A model generated the notes under the pieces. The model was not told the DNA's origin. It worked only from the letters and a program-made list of their open reading frames with translations, and ran no database searches. From positions 1 through 64,000 of the forward strand of contig NZ_KB898049.1 of the NCBI RefSeq assembly GCF_000377345.1: a stretch of DNA of 64,000 nt, in the 5' to 3' direction. How positions within the stretch are numbered: position 1 is the stretch's first letter; the number at the start of each line of letters is the position of its first letter. The translations under genes were made by a program, and so were the position numbers. This stretch comes from Thioalkalivibrio sp. ALJ16 (GTDB lineage: Bacteria > Pseudomonadota > Gammaproteobacteria > Ectothiorhodospirales > Ectothiorhodospiraceae). Below are positions 8,019 to 17,246 of this stretch, in pieces.

Positions 8019-9845
8019 ATGAAGGATCCGGGTCGGCGCGACATGCTGGAAACCCTGCGCAAGCTGAACGCCCTGCTGGACCCCCGCGACCGCGGGAAGG
8101 TCGGGCTGCTGGCGATTCTGATGATTGTGACCGCCTTCATGCAGACGGTGGGCATCGCCTCGGTAATGCCGTTCCTCGCCGTGCTATCCGACCCAGCCAT
8201 GATCCAAGACAACGACATGCTGCGCATGGCGTACGAGTGGCTGGGCTTCGAGTCCACCAGCAGCTTTCTGTACTTCCTGGGGCTGGCGGCCTTTGTGCTG
8301 TTCATGACGGGCACGGCCCTGCAGGCGCTCAGCCAGTGGGCGATCACTCGTTTTTCCCATATGCAGCAGTACGAGCTGTCGCGGCGGCTGATGGGTGACT
8401 ACTTGGCGCGGCCCTATACGTTCTTCCTCAACCGCAACTCAGGCGATCTGGCCAAGACGATCCTTCAGGAGACCACGCAAGCCATTAATGGCGCACTGAT
8501 GCCAGCGCTCAAGCTGGCCAGTCATGGGTTACTGGCTCTCGCAATCGTTGCTCTGCTGATTGCCGCGCAACCTTGGCTGGCCTTGATCGTCGCTGCCAGC
8601 CTTGGGGGTGTCTATGCAGTCATCTATATCGTTGCGCGCACCTGGCTTAACCGTATTGGGGAAGATCGGGTAGAGGCCAACCGGGAGCGCTTCACCGCCG
8701 CCGCCGAGGCCTTTGCAGGAGCCAAGGAAATCCGCTTGCTGGGGCGGGAGCGCGACTATCTGGAGCGTTACCGCCAGCCATCCAAACGCTTTGCCAGCCA
8801 CCAGGCGAACTCGGTCCTGCTAAAGGATCTACCGCAATATGCCATCGAGGCGATTGCCTTTGGCGGGGTGCTCCTGCTGGTGCTGTTCCTTATGTCCGGA
8901 GATGGGGGCATGGCACAGGCTCTCCCGCTCATTGGCCTGTATGCGCTAGCGGGCCGTCAGCTGATCCCGGCCTTCCAGAAGGTGTTCCAGCAGGTGGCGT
9001 CGTTGCGTTTCAACACGGCAGCCGTCGACAACATCCTGAAGGATCTGGGTCCGCGGGCGGAGAGCACACCTCTGCTCGCGCGCCATGAACATCCCGAACC
9101 CCTTGCGCCCGAACGCTCCATCGAGGTCATCGAAGCCAGTTACCACTATCCGGGGCACGAAAGGCCCGCTCTCAAAGACGTTTCGCTGGAGATCCCGGCC
9201 CACACCACGGTCGGTTTCGTAGGGTCCTCCGGGGCTGGCAAAAGCACCCTGGTCGACATTCTGCTGGGCCTTCTGGAGCCTCAGGCCGGCACCATCCTGA
9301 TCGATGGCGAGCCGTTAACCCGGGAAAACGTGCGCAACTGGCAGGCAAGCATCGGCTATGTGCCCCAGCACATCTTCCTTGCGGACCAGACGGTGGCAGC
9401 CAATATTGCGCTGGGCGTTCGGGAGGAAAAGATCGACCGTGCGGCAGTGGAAAAGGCCGCCCGTTTGGCCAACCTCCATGATTTTGTGATGCGGGACCTG
9501 CCAGACGGTTACAACACCATCATTGGCGAACGCGGTACGCGTCTCTCGGGTGGCCAGCGACAGCGGATTGGCATCGCCCGTGCGCTGTATCGAGACCCTG
9601 CCGTGCTCTTTTTCGACGAGGCCACCAGTGCACTGGATAACGCAACGGAAAAAGCGGTGATGGATGCCTTACACAACCTTTCAGGCGAAAAAACGATCAT
9701 TCTGATCGCGCACCGCCTGAGTACCGTTCGTCCCTGTTCTCGCATCTTCGTGCTGGAGCAGGGGAGCGTGGTGGATAGCGGAACCTGGGATGACCTCTCG
9801 GGCCAGAGCGCCACCTTCCAGAGACTTGCAGCTGGAGCTTCATGA
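8019..9845 (+). CDS. ABC transporter, fused membrane and ATPase domains (PglK/MsbA-like lipid-linked glycan flippase)
   Basis: About 608 residues. The N-terminal half carries five to six transmembrane helices (for example LLAILMIVTAFMQTVG and FLYFLGLAAFVLFMTG). The ATPase half has Walker A GSSGAGKST (about 402-410), signature LSGGQRQR (about 509), Walker B AVLFFDEATSALD and a switch His in LIAHRLS. Single-polypeptide half-transporters of this type in glycan loci usually flip lipid-linked oligosaccharide across the inner membrane (PglK precedent). ATG 8019 has AAGG 8 bases upstream; ATG 8043 is an alternative. The 5' extension to 7779 is rejected because it overlaps the divergent adenylation gene and lacks a membrane character. 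Confidence 0.88.
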   Translation: MKDPGRRDMLETLRKLNALLDPRDRGKVGLLAILMIVTAFMQTVGIASVMPFLAVLSDPAMIQDNDMLRMAYEWLGFESTSSFLYFLGLAAFVLFMTGTALQALSQWAITRFSHMQQYELSRRLMGDYLARPYTFFLNRNSGDLAKTILQETTQAINGALMPALKLASHGLLALAIVALLIAAQPWLALIVAASLGGVYAVIYIVARTWLNRIGEDRVEANRERFTAAAEAFAGAKEIRLLGRERDYLERYRQPSKRFASHQANSVLLKDLPQYAIEAIAFGGVLLLVLFLMSGDGGMAQALPLIGLYALAGRQLIPAFQKVFQQVASLRFNTAAVDNILKDLGPRAESTPLLARHEHPEPLAPERSIEVIEASYHYPGHERPALKDVSLEIPAHTTVGFVGSSGAGKSTLVDILLGLLEPQAGTILIDGEPLTRENVRNWQASIGYVPQHIFLADQTVAANIALGVREEKIDRAAVEKAARLANLHDFVMRDLPDGYNTIIGERGTRLSGGQRQRIGIARALYRDPAVLFFDEATSALDNATEKAVMDALHNLSGEKTIILIAHRLSTVRPCSRIFVLEQGSVVDSGTWDDLSGQSATFQRLAAGAS

Positions 9846-9921
9846 CCTCAGCCACCCAAAGGTTCGCGATGGGCGACCGTCGGTCCCTGTTGCCAAAGGA
9901 GCGGGGGGTTGTAGTGGCGCG

Positions 9922-11547
9922 ATGCCGTCGATGCACATCGAATTTAATGAACCACGTGGGGGAGCCATGGAAAGCCTGGGCCTCGATGGCATAGCCTCGG
10001 CACGAGACCGCCCCTTCTTTTCGGCGCGCGCTGTTGCCTCTGGTGTTCAGACGCAGGGCACCCCGCATTGTCAGCTTGGGCACGTGCTGCCCGATCATGC
10101 CGGTCATGGCCATGACGGTATCTTCGTTCGTTGGGATTGGGATGGTCAGCGGCTGACCGTGCAAAATGATCGGTACGGTATTTACCCGCTGTTCTACAGC
10201 CATTTCGGCGGCGAGATCCGCATTTCGCCGGCCATTCAACATGTGCTGGACGGTGATTTTCCCAAGGGCCTGAACTACCCAGGGCTTGCCGTCTTTCTCC
10301 GTCTGGGATTCTTCCTTGCAGATGACACCCCGTTCGAGCACGTGCATTTCCTGCCGCCCGGTTCACGACTTATATGGCAGCAGGGCAAACTCGAATTAAA
10401 CCGGGGTTCTCTGGAGGCTCCCCGTCCATCAGCCATGCCGCAGACCTTCGACGAGACGGTCGAGGCGTACCAGGAACTCTTTCGTCAGGCCATCGAGCGC
10501 CGCCCTCCATCGGAAACTGGCTACCATCTCGCCCTGAGTGGTGGCCGGGATTCAAGGCACATCTTTTTGGAATTGCTTTATCAGGGGCATAAGCCCCGCA
10601 GCGTCGTTACGGTTCAGGGACCTCCGCCTATCGACAACGAGGATGTCCTGCTGGCGAGCCAGCTTGCGCAAGCCACGGACGTCGATCACCGCGTTGTCCG
10701 GTACGAGGGTTCTTACGTCGCATCGGTCCTCAAGGATGCCGAGTTGACCAGCCACTGCTCTGCACCGCACACCTGGCTCATTGCTCTGGCGGCCTCCTTC
10801 GGCAAGGCAGATACGAAGTGCATTTACGACGGCCTGGCCGGGGACGTCCTCTCCGGTGCCCACCAGGTATCCCCCGAAAAGCTGGCGCTCATGCGCGCTG
10901 GCCGCACACGAGAACTCGCAAATCTCCTCCTGCGCGAGGCAAATCAGGAAGCCGCGATCAAAGCGTGCCACCGTTCAGCACTCGTCGAGCGGATCCCCGA
11001 GTCCCTCGCCGTCGAACGAATCATCACCGAGATGGAACAGCATCGGGATGCCTCCTCGCCACTTCAGTCTTTCGTATTCTGGAACCGCACCCGTCGCGGC
11101 ATTGGCTTGCTGCCCTTCGGTCTTCTCGCCCACGTAAAGACCGTCTACTGCCCCTACCTGGATCACGATCTTTTCGACTTTCTGATGAACGTGAATCCGG
11201 ATTACAGCATGAAAAAAGCGTTTCATGACGAAACGATCAATCGCGCTTTCCCAAAGCTGTCGGATATCCCATTTGAGGCCGCCGACGCGACGCCTCCGAC
11301 ATACGAAGAGATCAGACGCCACTACCGTGCCTGTGCGCAGGGCACCATGCGCGATATATTGCGCCGGCCCCAGCAGTTTCTAAGCTCGCCACTCGTGCGA
11401 CCAGGACGCTTTACTGCCATGGTCCTGCGAACAAGCCTGACGCGCAGCCCAGATAAGCCGTGGTATTTGCAACCAGGTTTGCGGGCGGTAGAGCTCGGAC
11501 GTCTCAGCGAACCCCAAAATGTGAACCACCCGGCAAACCCCGACTAA
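9922..11547 (+). CDS. asparagine synthase-related protein without a glutaminase Cys
   Basis: About 541 residues. The C-terminal synthetase-like domain has the pyrophosphatase loop LSGGRDSRH (SGGRDS at about 206-211) and the later PYLDHDLFDFLMNVNP motif typical of AsnB-type synthetase domains. The N-terminal half resembles the scaffold of a class-II amidotransferase (NDRYGIYPLFYS; RISPAIQHVLDGDFP) but has no Met-Cys start and no equivalent Cys, so it should not hydrolyse glutamine by the usual route. It may use free ammonia or another amine, or make a non-amide bond. Start chosen at ATG 9922; ATG 9931 is possible. GC content begins to fall toward its 3' end. Confidence 0.75.
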   Translation: MPSMHIEFNEPRGGAMESLGLDGIASARDRPFFSARAVASGVQTQGTPHCQLGHVLPDHAGHGHDGIFVRWDWDGQRLTVQNDRYGIYPLFYSHFGGEIRISPAIQHVLDGDFPKGLNYPGLAVFLRLGFFLADDTPFEHVHFLPPGSRLIWQQGKLELNRGSLEAPRPSAMPQTFDETVEAYQELFRQAIERRPPSETGYHLALSGGRDSRHIFLELLYQGHKPRSVVTVQGPPPIDNEDVLLASQLAQATDVDHRVVRYEGSYVASVLKDAELTSHCSAPHTWLIALAASFGKADTKCIYDGLAGDVLSGAHQVSPEKLALMRAGRTRELANLLLREANQEAAIKACHRSALVERIPESLAVERIITEMEQHRDASSPLQSFVFWNRTRRGIGLLPFGLLAHVKTVYCPYLDHDLFDFLMNVNPDYSMKKAFHDETINRAFPKLSDIPFEAADATPPTYEEIRRHYRACAQGTMRDILRRPQQFLSSPLVRPGRFTAMVLRTSLTRSPDKPWYLQPGLRAVELGRLSEPQNVNHPANPD

Positions 11548-11638
11548 CGCAAACCGCAGGAACACACCGTAAGACCTCCTGATAAGCGTAACTCTTTCAC
11601 CCTAACCCACCCCACACCCCATCATGGGGAACTACCCA

Positions 11639-12715
11639 ATGACAGAAACTGACGTCACTTCAATTCTGCGCGAAAGTCTTGGCGATGAACTGCGGCATAG
11701 TGTGCAAGAGATTCAACGCACCCAAACGTCACGCCGAAAGCATTCCGAATCTACCACTTTGTACCGCGTGCGCCTGAGCAACAACCAAGAAAGATGGGTC
11801 TGGGTAAAGAGGCTAAACGACAACTCCAACGCAGGTATAAGCGAGGACCGAACCACGCGCGATTACGACCTAAACAAATGGCTTTACGAAACCTTCGACC
11901 CATCAGGGCCGTTCCGCGTTCCCAGGCCACTCGCGTTCTCGCCCGAGCATCGGTTTATAGTCACCGAACATGTGCCCGGAAAATGCCTGCAGGGGGAGAT
12001 TACTCGCGAAGCCCGGCGATTGCCCCTCAGACCAGCTTCACAGGACATACGGGAACACATGCATCGGGCCGGACAGTGGCTCCACGCGTTTCAATCTGCA
12101 ACGGAGGATTATTACCCTGGGAAGAGTTCCGGCCTAGACCCGTTGCCGATCAAAAATGAAGACAGGACTGCGAATCAAACACTGAGCCGGCTCGAGCAAC
12201 TTGTTCGCTTAAGGCCCACCGTATTTGACGAGGTGTTTGCTTCGTCAGTTGAGAGATCCATTGATCATTCAATGCACCAAATTCACGGATCAAAGCACCA
12301 AACTCGCTACGCTATCTGCAGTACCCACGGCGATTTTTTCGCAGGCAATCTTATTTTTCATGGGCCATCAGTAACCGGCATAGACTTTACCGGCTCTACA
12401 TGGGGTTCACCTTGGTTCAATGTCAGCTATTTTTGTTTTCATCTGGAGACCGCTCTGAATAAGTATATCGCCACGACGCAGCTGGCCCGAGAAGCGAGGA
12501 AGGCATTTTTAGAAGGTTACGGTTACGAGTCCACCGGAACCGACTTCTGGCAGTCCAGCCCGGAGATGCAACTCAACTACGTCTCCCATTGCATCTCCCG
12601 TCTCCTTTCGCTTTCCGAGTCCAAATGGCTTGCAGCAAGTCCAAGAGAACTGGCTAAGCGGTATGCACTTTATAAAACCAAGAAAGAGCTACTGACGCAT
12701 GTGAAAAAGTTGTGA
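11639..12715 (+). CDS. aminoglycoside/choline-kinase-like phosphotransferase family protein
   Basis: About 358 residues. It shows the APH/choline-kinase catalytic loop STHGDFFAGNLIFHG (His at about residue 230) followed by the Mg-binding GIDFTGSTWGS, in place of the usual IDxxxx. The N-lobe has the nucleotide-binding Lys region WVWVKRL and the segment FIVTEHVPGK. In polysaccharide loci such kinases phosphorylate a small molecule such as choline, a sugar or an amino-alcohol that is later put on the glycan (inference). ATG 11639 has GGGGA 8 bases upstream and is preferred to ATG 11624. Codon use and GC are clearly lower than in flanking genes, which marks the start of a variable island. Confidence 0.72.
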   Translation: MTETDVTSILRESLGDELRHSVQEIQRTQTSRRKHSESTTLYRVRLSNNQERWVWVKRLNDNSNAGISEDRTTRDYDLNKWLYETFDPSGPFRVPRPLAFSPEHRFIVTEHVPGKCLQGEITREARRLPLRPASQDIREHMHRAGQWLHAFQSATEDYYPGKSSGLDPLPIKNEDRTANQTLSRLEQLVRLRPTVFDEVFASSVERSIDHSMHQIHGSKHQTRYAICSTHGDFFAGNLIFHGPSVTGIDFTGSTWGSPWFNVSYFCFHLETALNKYIATTQLAREARKAFLEGYGYESTGTDFWQSSPEMQLNYVSHCISRLLSLSESKWLAASPRELAKRYALYKTKKELLTHVKKL

Positions 12716-12858
12716 AAGCATAAGTGCGAGCGGGAGACAGCATTCCGAAAACAAGCCTGCCCTAATTCACCGAGCGACTACTCCGCCGCTACACAATCCG
12801 TGCTCTCATCACGCAAGGGCGCATCGGACTACAACAACTAAAGCGCGCCTGAATGGTT

Positions 12859-13134
12859 TCACTTGAACGCGACCGCGTTGCCTGTTGCGCCAGTTATGGC
12901 ATGCTCCAACCCCTTTGACGTCGGCTCACCTCGCTCGAGCGCTTCTATTGCCTTGAGGAGCCGATTGCTTTTCGTATGATTTTGCCGGTTCTTAAGAAGG
13001 TCCGTCATCCGCGCATTTCTATAGTCCCGCTCGAATGGCATGAGATAGGTACCCCAATCTCGAGGATATATATTGTGGGTAAAGTAGCCAACCACACAAG
13101 GCACAGATCCCGCGTCGGTGTTTCCGTAGCGCAT
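12859..13134 (-). CDS. small ORF, possible remnant related to the ParB-like neighbour
   Basis: A 91-residue open frame with no recognised domain. It begins MRYGNTDAGSVPCVVGYFTH. With the frame upstream of the ATG, the pattern F-M-R...P-x-V-x-x-G-Y-F resembles the C-terminal part of the larger ParB-like protein at 13426 (FIRREDAPQWPAVLAGYF). This suggests a decayed or shortened paralogue. The frame is closed upstream by a stop about 15 codons before the ATG. No good ribosome binding site was seen. It lies alone in low-GC DNA between two genes that face it. Confidence 0.35.
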   Translation of the reverse strand: MRYGNTDAGSVPCVVGYFTHNIYPRDWGTYLMPFERDYRNARMTDLLKNRQNHTKSNRLLKAIEALERGEPTSKGLEHAITGATGNAVAFK

Positions 13135-13425
13135 AAATATCGCGGATCCTATGAGGCGAGGTAGCAGACATCACTCGACGCCCAACCAGGCGCAGCGCAG
13201 TGAGGGAGGCGCTCAAGGTCAACGTTCGGACAAAGCGAAGAGGGGGTGTAAATCATGATTTCTTCCGTGTGAGGGGCACGGGTTCGGTTTTCAGACCATC
13301 ATGAACCGCTCATTACGGTCCGCGAACGAACTAAGCTGCGATCGCTTACCCCGGGCAGTAGTCATGCACCACGATGAACAAGGCACTGGGGTCCTGCGGG
13401 GATTAGGACCTTCAGAACATAACAG
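13135..13425. other. intergenic spacer of the low-GC island
   Basis: About 290 bases with only short, unsupported frames. If the small ORF at 12859 is a remnant, this stretch may hold the rest of the decayed gene. No repeat or promoter could be assigned. Confidence 0.35.
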
Positions 13426-14337
13426 TTATACAGTTTCGCTCGAGGCGGCCCAGTCTTTGGCCACATCGGGTATGCTTCCCTCCAGCAACCTGTCGAACAC
13501 TTTTAGCGCATCATTTTCGGAAAAATAGCCGGCGAGAACTGCAGGCCATTGGGGCGCATCTTCTCGGCGAATGAATTGTGCCATGGTACTCGACGGTTGT
13601 ACGCGTATCGGGAGGGTCGGCCAGTCGAGCGCGGCCAGGACCGCAGCGCGGTGTTGCCCCATGGTGATCAGGATCGTTCTTTTTTCCCCATGTGTCAGCA
13701 CGATGCCACCGATATCCCCGTCCGGCCTGTCAGACCGCTTGTATCCAGATCGCCCTATGGAGTCGCAGAGGCGTGAGATTCGCTGCCACTCCGACCGGCC
13801 CTGGAATTCAGGGACCGGCCCCCATTCGCGCCAGCCGTATTCGGCAGGGTCCCGAACATCTGAATCCTTGTTCTCGGCAATCTCTGTACCCAAACGAACC
13901 TCAGCCATTGCCTCTGGGTGGATCGACTGCCAGGGCAGGATTGTCTGGGCGGCTGTTAACCCCTGGAGTTTGGCGGGTTCGGGGCTAGAGACCCCCAAGA
14001 CCTCAGCAGCGGAATGCGGCCGTACGCGCGTGTAGTAGGCCGCGAGTGCACTGTCTACATAGTTTGTGACCGTATACTGCAAAATCTCCCTGGCGGTGAC
14101 GCTGAACGGATGGCAACTGTCTGGGCCGAGCGGCAAGCCCATCATTCCGAGGGCCCGGCACTGCGTTGTGGGCACCTGACACACGAATTGACGACCGCGT
14201 GCTATGTAGGCGGCGGCTAGCGGATCTGTCGGGCCACCGGTAAGGTCGAGAGGTTTTTCTGAAACAAGGCGATATCCGAAGCGCTCGGCTGAATGCGCCA
14301 GGACAAGTCGAGCCCATCGCTTGAGGTTGACGGTCAT
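13426..14337 (-). CDS. ParB/sulfiredoxin-like domain protein in the polysaccharide island
   Basis: A 303-residue protein. The only recognisable motif is TMGQHRAAVLAALDWPTLPI (about residues 223-242), the Gly-x-His-Arg-x-Ala-x-x-Ala loop of the ParB/Srx nucleotide-binding fold, here placed unusually near the C-terminus. The N-terminal 200 residues have no motif I recognise. It is not next to parA or an origin, so chromosome partitioning is unlikely. ParB-like folds can act as CTPases, kinases or nucleases. Its position among sugar genes suggests a kinase or glycan-related role, which is inference only. Start at ATG 14337 gives a basic N-terminus (MTVNLKRWARLVLAH). Confidence 0.6.
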   Translation of the reverse strand: MTVNLKRWARLVLAHSAERFGYRLVSEKPLDLTGGPTDPLAAAYIARGRQFVCQVPTTQCRALGMMGLPLGPDSCHPFSVTAREILQYTVTNYVDSALAAYYTRVRPHSAAEVLGVSSPEPAKLQGLTAAQTILPWQSIHPEAMAEVRLGTEIAENKDSDVRDPAEYGWREWGPVPEFQGRSEWQRISRLCDSIGRSGYKRSDRPDGDIGGIVLTHGEKRTILITMGQHRAAVLAALDWPTLPIRVQPSSTMAQFIRREDAPQWPAVLAGYFSENDALKVFDRLLEGSIPDVAKDWAASSETV

Positions 14338-14396
14338 GCGTGCGTACCTCGTTGCAGTTTTAAATGAGCGGGACTGGGTATGTCCGGGTAAGCATC

Positions 14397-15227
14397 TTAG
14401 CTTCGTGGTCCATTGCTTATCCCGGTTCCCGCTAACGGGTGATTTCCGCCGAAGAACTCCCGCCGCATTCGCGTCGTCAACGGACGGGGTATCGTCAACT
14501 TCCTCCAGTAGCTACGCATACGAGCGCGTAGCTTCCGTTTTGGAGCTAGAGGGTCTCGCGTACTACTGTGTGCGTTCCTGTGTCCGATACGATAGACGGC
14601 GCCTGCGAAGGGGATCGGGGAGAGGGGGCGCCCTTCATCGCGCAGCCTTTCGCGGATCAGGTGGTGGCTTCCAAGCTCGCGGATTGCATCTACCGACTCA
14701 TTTCTCGCTTTATAATTAAAACAACCAGCGCGGACGATGAGTGACGTGCCACAAACAACATGGAACCGGTTTGTCTTGAAAAGCATTCGAGCGCCGGTGC
14801 GCCATTTGTACCCCTGGTTGATATACCAGCCAGAATCAGGGGTGCGTTCCGCCACAAAGGCTGCGAGCCGTCGGCTTATAAAATCATCGTCATCTACCAC
14901 CATGACGAAATCATCATTATTAATACTTTCCAGCGCGGCCGCGACTCTGCGTCCCTTGTCCAGGCGCACGGCGTCCCAAAAAGCCTCATTATCCCGAGCC
15001 CCGCGCTCGTGGTGATCGTTCTTTGGGAAGTCCACCCTTTTTGCTACTACTCCATCAGGCAAAGGTGGTAAGACCACGCCATTGTTAGCGACGATGATCG
15101 CCTGCCACCCTTGACCGTCTTGCGCAGCTATGGAAGCAATGGTTTCAGAGAGCATGCGCCACTGGGCGGTCTTGTCTCTCACATTGTCCGGATGACGGAT
15201 TGGAACGATAAAGTTCAACTTCGCCAT
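14397..15227 (-). CDS. GT-A type glycosyltransferase (family 2-like)
   Basis: A 276-residue protein. The N-terminus NFIVPIRHPDNVRD begins the Rossmann-like GT-A core and a strongly acidic metal site VMVVDDDDFISRR lies at about residue 120. The start is fixed at ATG 15227 by GGAG five bases upstream; an in-frame codon further upstream at 15254 lacks such a site. The C-terminus is basic (RARMRSYWRKL). It belongs to the lower-GC island and shares strand and likely transcript with the pyruvyltransferase 62 bases upstream. Confidence 0.75.
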   Translation of the reverse strand: MAKLNFIVPIRHPDNVRDKTAQWRMLSETIASIAAQDGQGWQAIIVANNGVVLPPLPDGVVAKRVDFPKNDHHERGARDNEAFWDAVRLDKGRRVAAALESINNDDFVMVVDDDDFISRRLAAFVAERTPDSGWYINQGYKWRTGARMLFKTNRFHVVCGTSLIVRAGCFNYKARNESVDAIRELGSHHLIRERLRDEGRPLSPIPFAGAVYRIGHRNAHSSTRDPLAPKRKLRARMRSYWRKLTIPRPLTTRMRREFFGGNHPLAGTGISNGPRS

Positions 15228-15289
15228 GTAGACTCCATTCTCGGTCGCGATCATCTATTCCACGGATGCTTTGTCCCGTGGGTTTTAGC

Positions 15290-16114
15290 TCAGGATTGAT
15301 CAAACTCTCGAACTCTCGCCTCAATTCTGGAAACTCGATCCTCGATGGTGCCATCAGGAACCAACTGGAAGCGTTTGAGTTGGGACATTTGGGCGAGCTT
15401 TCGCGTGAAGGTGGTTTCTTTGATTTTCGCCACCAGGCGCCCGTGCAAGGAGGGACGCGGCTGTTCCCAGATCGTTGGAAGCTTTCTGAATCGCAGCTCG
15501 ATTTCCAGGGTGGCTGCCCAATCCTGCCACTTTTCTGGGACGATCTCGGGACTGGTGATGACGGGCAACCAGGGGACGCGGAGCGCCTCGGCCGCAATGG
15601 CGCCGTGCATGGCGGAACAGATGAGCTTATGGCTGCGGCCGATCTGATCGATGACGCTTTCGCACGGCGCCTCCGGGTGGATGAAATGTACGCCGGCGTT
15701 TTCGCACAGCGCTTTCATGCGATCGTGGCATAGTCCGTGATGCGGCATGAACGCGCAGTCAATGTCTTTTGTCCGGTTGAGGTCTTCCGTTCGGTTCAGC
15801 AGGATGCCCGGGTCCGAGATGGCGAGTGACGGGTCCAGGCCGAGGGTCTTGGCGGTCAGCGGGCCGCGGACGAAATGTACCTTTGCGCGGCGCATCGCGT
15901 CTGCGGTGGGTGGAGCGCCATAGCCGTAGCCGGTGCCCAGGATGTGCAAGGTGCCGCGGTCCGGAAGGCGCTCGTTCAGCAGCGTGCCGATGCCGACCAG
16001 TACGTCTTCGGAGCCCGGCTGCGGCTCGAGCGGAGCGCGTATGAAACGGGGCCAGAGATAGTCATTCAGCTCGTCGCCGAAATTGGGCCGTTTGCGGTAG
16101 CGGTAGAGATACAT
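15290..16114 (-). CDS. polysaccharide pyruvyl transferase family protein
   Basis: A 274-residue protein with the family opening YRYRKRPNFGDELNDYLWP, the central VHFVRGPLTAKTLGL and the late SAMHGAIAAEALRVP (HGAI/EAL region at about residues 190-205). The family transfers pyruvate from PEP to a sugar hydroxyl to form a ketal, adding negative charge to the polymer. ATG 16114 has GGAG 7 bases upstream. The open frame continues to 16453 but would run into the divergent glycosyltransferase gene at 16218, so the longer form is rejected. The C-terminal 40 residues are Arg/Glu-rich and probably helical. Confidence 0.83.
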   Translation of the reverse strand: MYLYRYRKRPNFGDELNDYLWPRFIRAPLEPQPGSEDVLVGIGTLLNERLPDRGTLHILGTGYGYGAPPTADAMRRAKVHFVRGPLTAKTLGLDPSLAISDPGILLNRTEDLNRTKDIDCAFMPHHGLCHDRMKALCENAGVHFIHPEAPCESVIDQIGRSHKLICSAMHGAIAAEALRVPWLPVITSPEIVPEKWQDWAATLEIELRFRKLPTIWEQPRPSLHGRLVAKIKETTFTRKLAQMSQLKRFQLVPDGTIEDRVSRIEARVREFDQS

Positions 16115-16217
16115 CCGGGTCTCCAGCAGAATCCACGTGGTATCGCGCCATCCGGGGCGCGGTGCGAAGCGATGCCCGCTGCCATCATGAGAGCCGCCCG
16201 CGCTCAGGACAAAACAG

Positions 16218-17219
16218 ATGTCGAACACTGATCCGAAAATTGCCGTCATCGTACCGTATTTCCAGCGCGAAGCCGGGCTGTTGCGGCAATGTGTCCAGTC
16301 CGTGCTGGATACTCGGGATGGGCTGTCGGTGCGGGTTCTCGTTGTGGACGATGGCTCGCCGCATCGCGCAGAGGAGGAGATCGGCGATCTGCAGGATGGT
16401 GAGACTGTCACCATCATCCACCAGGAAAATGCCGGGCCCGCTGCGGCGCGCAATACGGGCTTGGACCATGTGGGGGATACGCCCTATGTCACTTTTCTGG
16501 ACTCGGATGATCAGTGGACGGGCCCTTTTCTCCAGGATGCGGTACGCGCTCTGGAACAGGGGTACGACCTGTTTGTCGGCGATAGTCAGCGGGGCCCCGT
16601 TCCGGGCACCCGGTTCCACTGGGGGCATGTGCCCGCCGACAATATCCGGTGCGACGAGCACCGCCAGGTGGACGCGGACCACGAGCTATATGAATTTGTA
16701 GGTGATTTCTTCGACCTGGTGGTTCGTCGCAGTAATGTTATTGGCCCTAACACCCTGGCCTACCGGGTGGACCGGTTCCCGGATGTACGTTTTCCGGCGA
16801 ACCTGATCCAGGGGGAGGATCGCCTGTTCAAGCTACGGCTGGGCGCCCGGCTCCAGCGCGTTGCCTTTTCGCCGCGGGTGTACGCGGATGAGGGCGAAGG
16901 CGTGAATATCTTCGACAAGTCGGGCTGGGATACCGAGGGCTACCTCGGGCTGACCGCCAATTATGTTGCGCTCGCGCATATGATCCTTGCCGAGATCCCT
17001 CTGAATGTTCGGCAAAAAGCGTTTGTTCGCCGCCAGCTTGGCAAATCGCGGCGCGGCTTTCTGGCCGGGGTGTTGCATCAAGTACGGCATCGCAAACCAC
17101 TGGACTGGTCGGTGGTGGCAAAGACGTTTCGTAGTGATCCTGTTGGTGCGCTTCTGGTGGGCCCGAATCTACTTCGGCTGATGGCGGAGCGCCTGAATAA
17201 TCGGGGGGATCGCCTGTAG
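16218..17219 (+). CDS. family 2 glycosyltransferase
   Basis: A 333-residue GT-A enzyme: IAVIVPYFQREAGLLRQC, VLVVDDGSPHRAEEE, an NAGPAAARNTGL motif and the metal site VTFLDSDDQWTG at about residue 95. A downstream acidic site, LIQGEDRLFKLR, can be the catalytic-base region. No transmembrane helix. Divergent from the pyruvyltransferase across 103 bases and convergent with the hypothetical alpha/alpha-type protein. GC is back to the level of the main locus. Confidence 0.87.
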   Translation: MSNTDPKIAVIVPYFQREAGLLRQCVQSVLDTRDGLSVRVLVVDDGSPHRAEEEIGDLQDGETVTIIHQENAGPAAARNTGLDHVGDTPYVTFLDSDDQWTGPFLQDAVRALEQGYDLFVGDSQRGPVPGTRFHWGHVPADNIRCDEHRQVDADHELYEFVGDFFDLVVRRSNVIGPNTLAYRVDRFPDVRFPANLIQGEDRLFKLRLGARLQRVAFSPRVYADEGEGVNIFDKSGWDTEGYLGLTANYVALAHMILAEIPLNVRQKAFVRRQLGKSRRGFLAGVLHQVRHRKPLDWSVVAKTFRSDPVGALLVGPNLLRLMAERLNNRGDRL

Positions 17220-17246
17220 GGCGGGCAAGGGGCGCTGCGGTTCGGG

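Noticed and set aside
16115-16453. Longer pyruvyltransferase start
   Set aside because: It would overlap the divergent glycosyltransferase gene and adds non-homologous Ser/Arg-rich residues; ATG 16114 has a better ribosome binding site.
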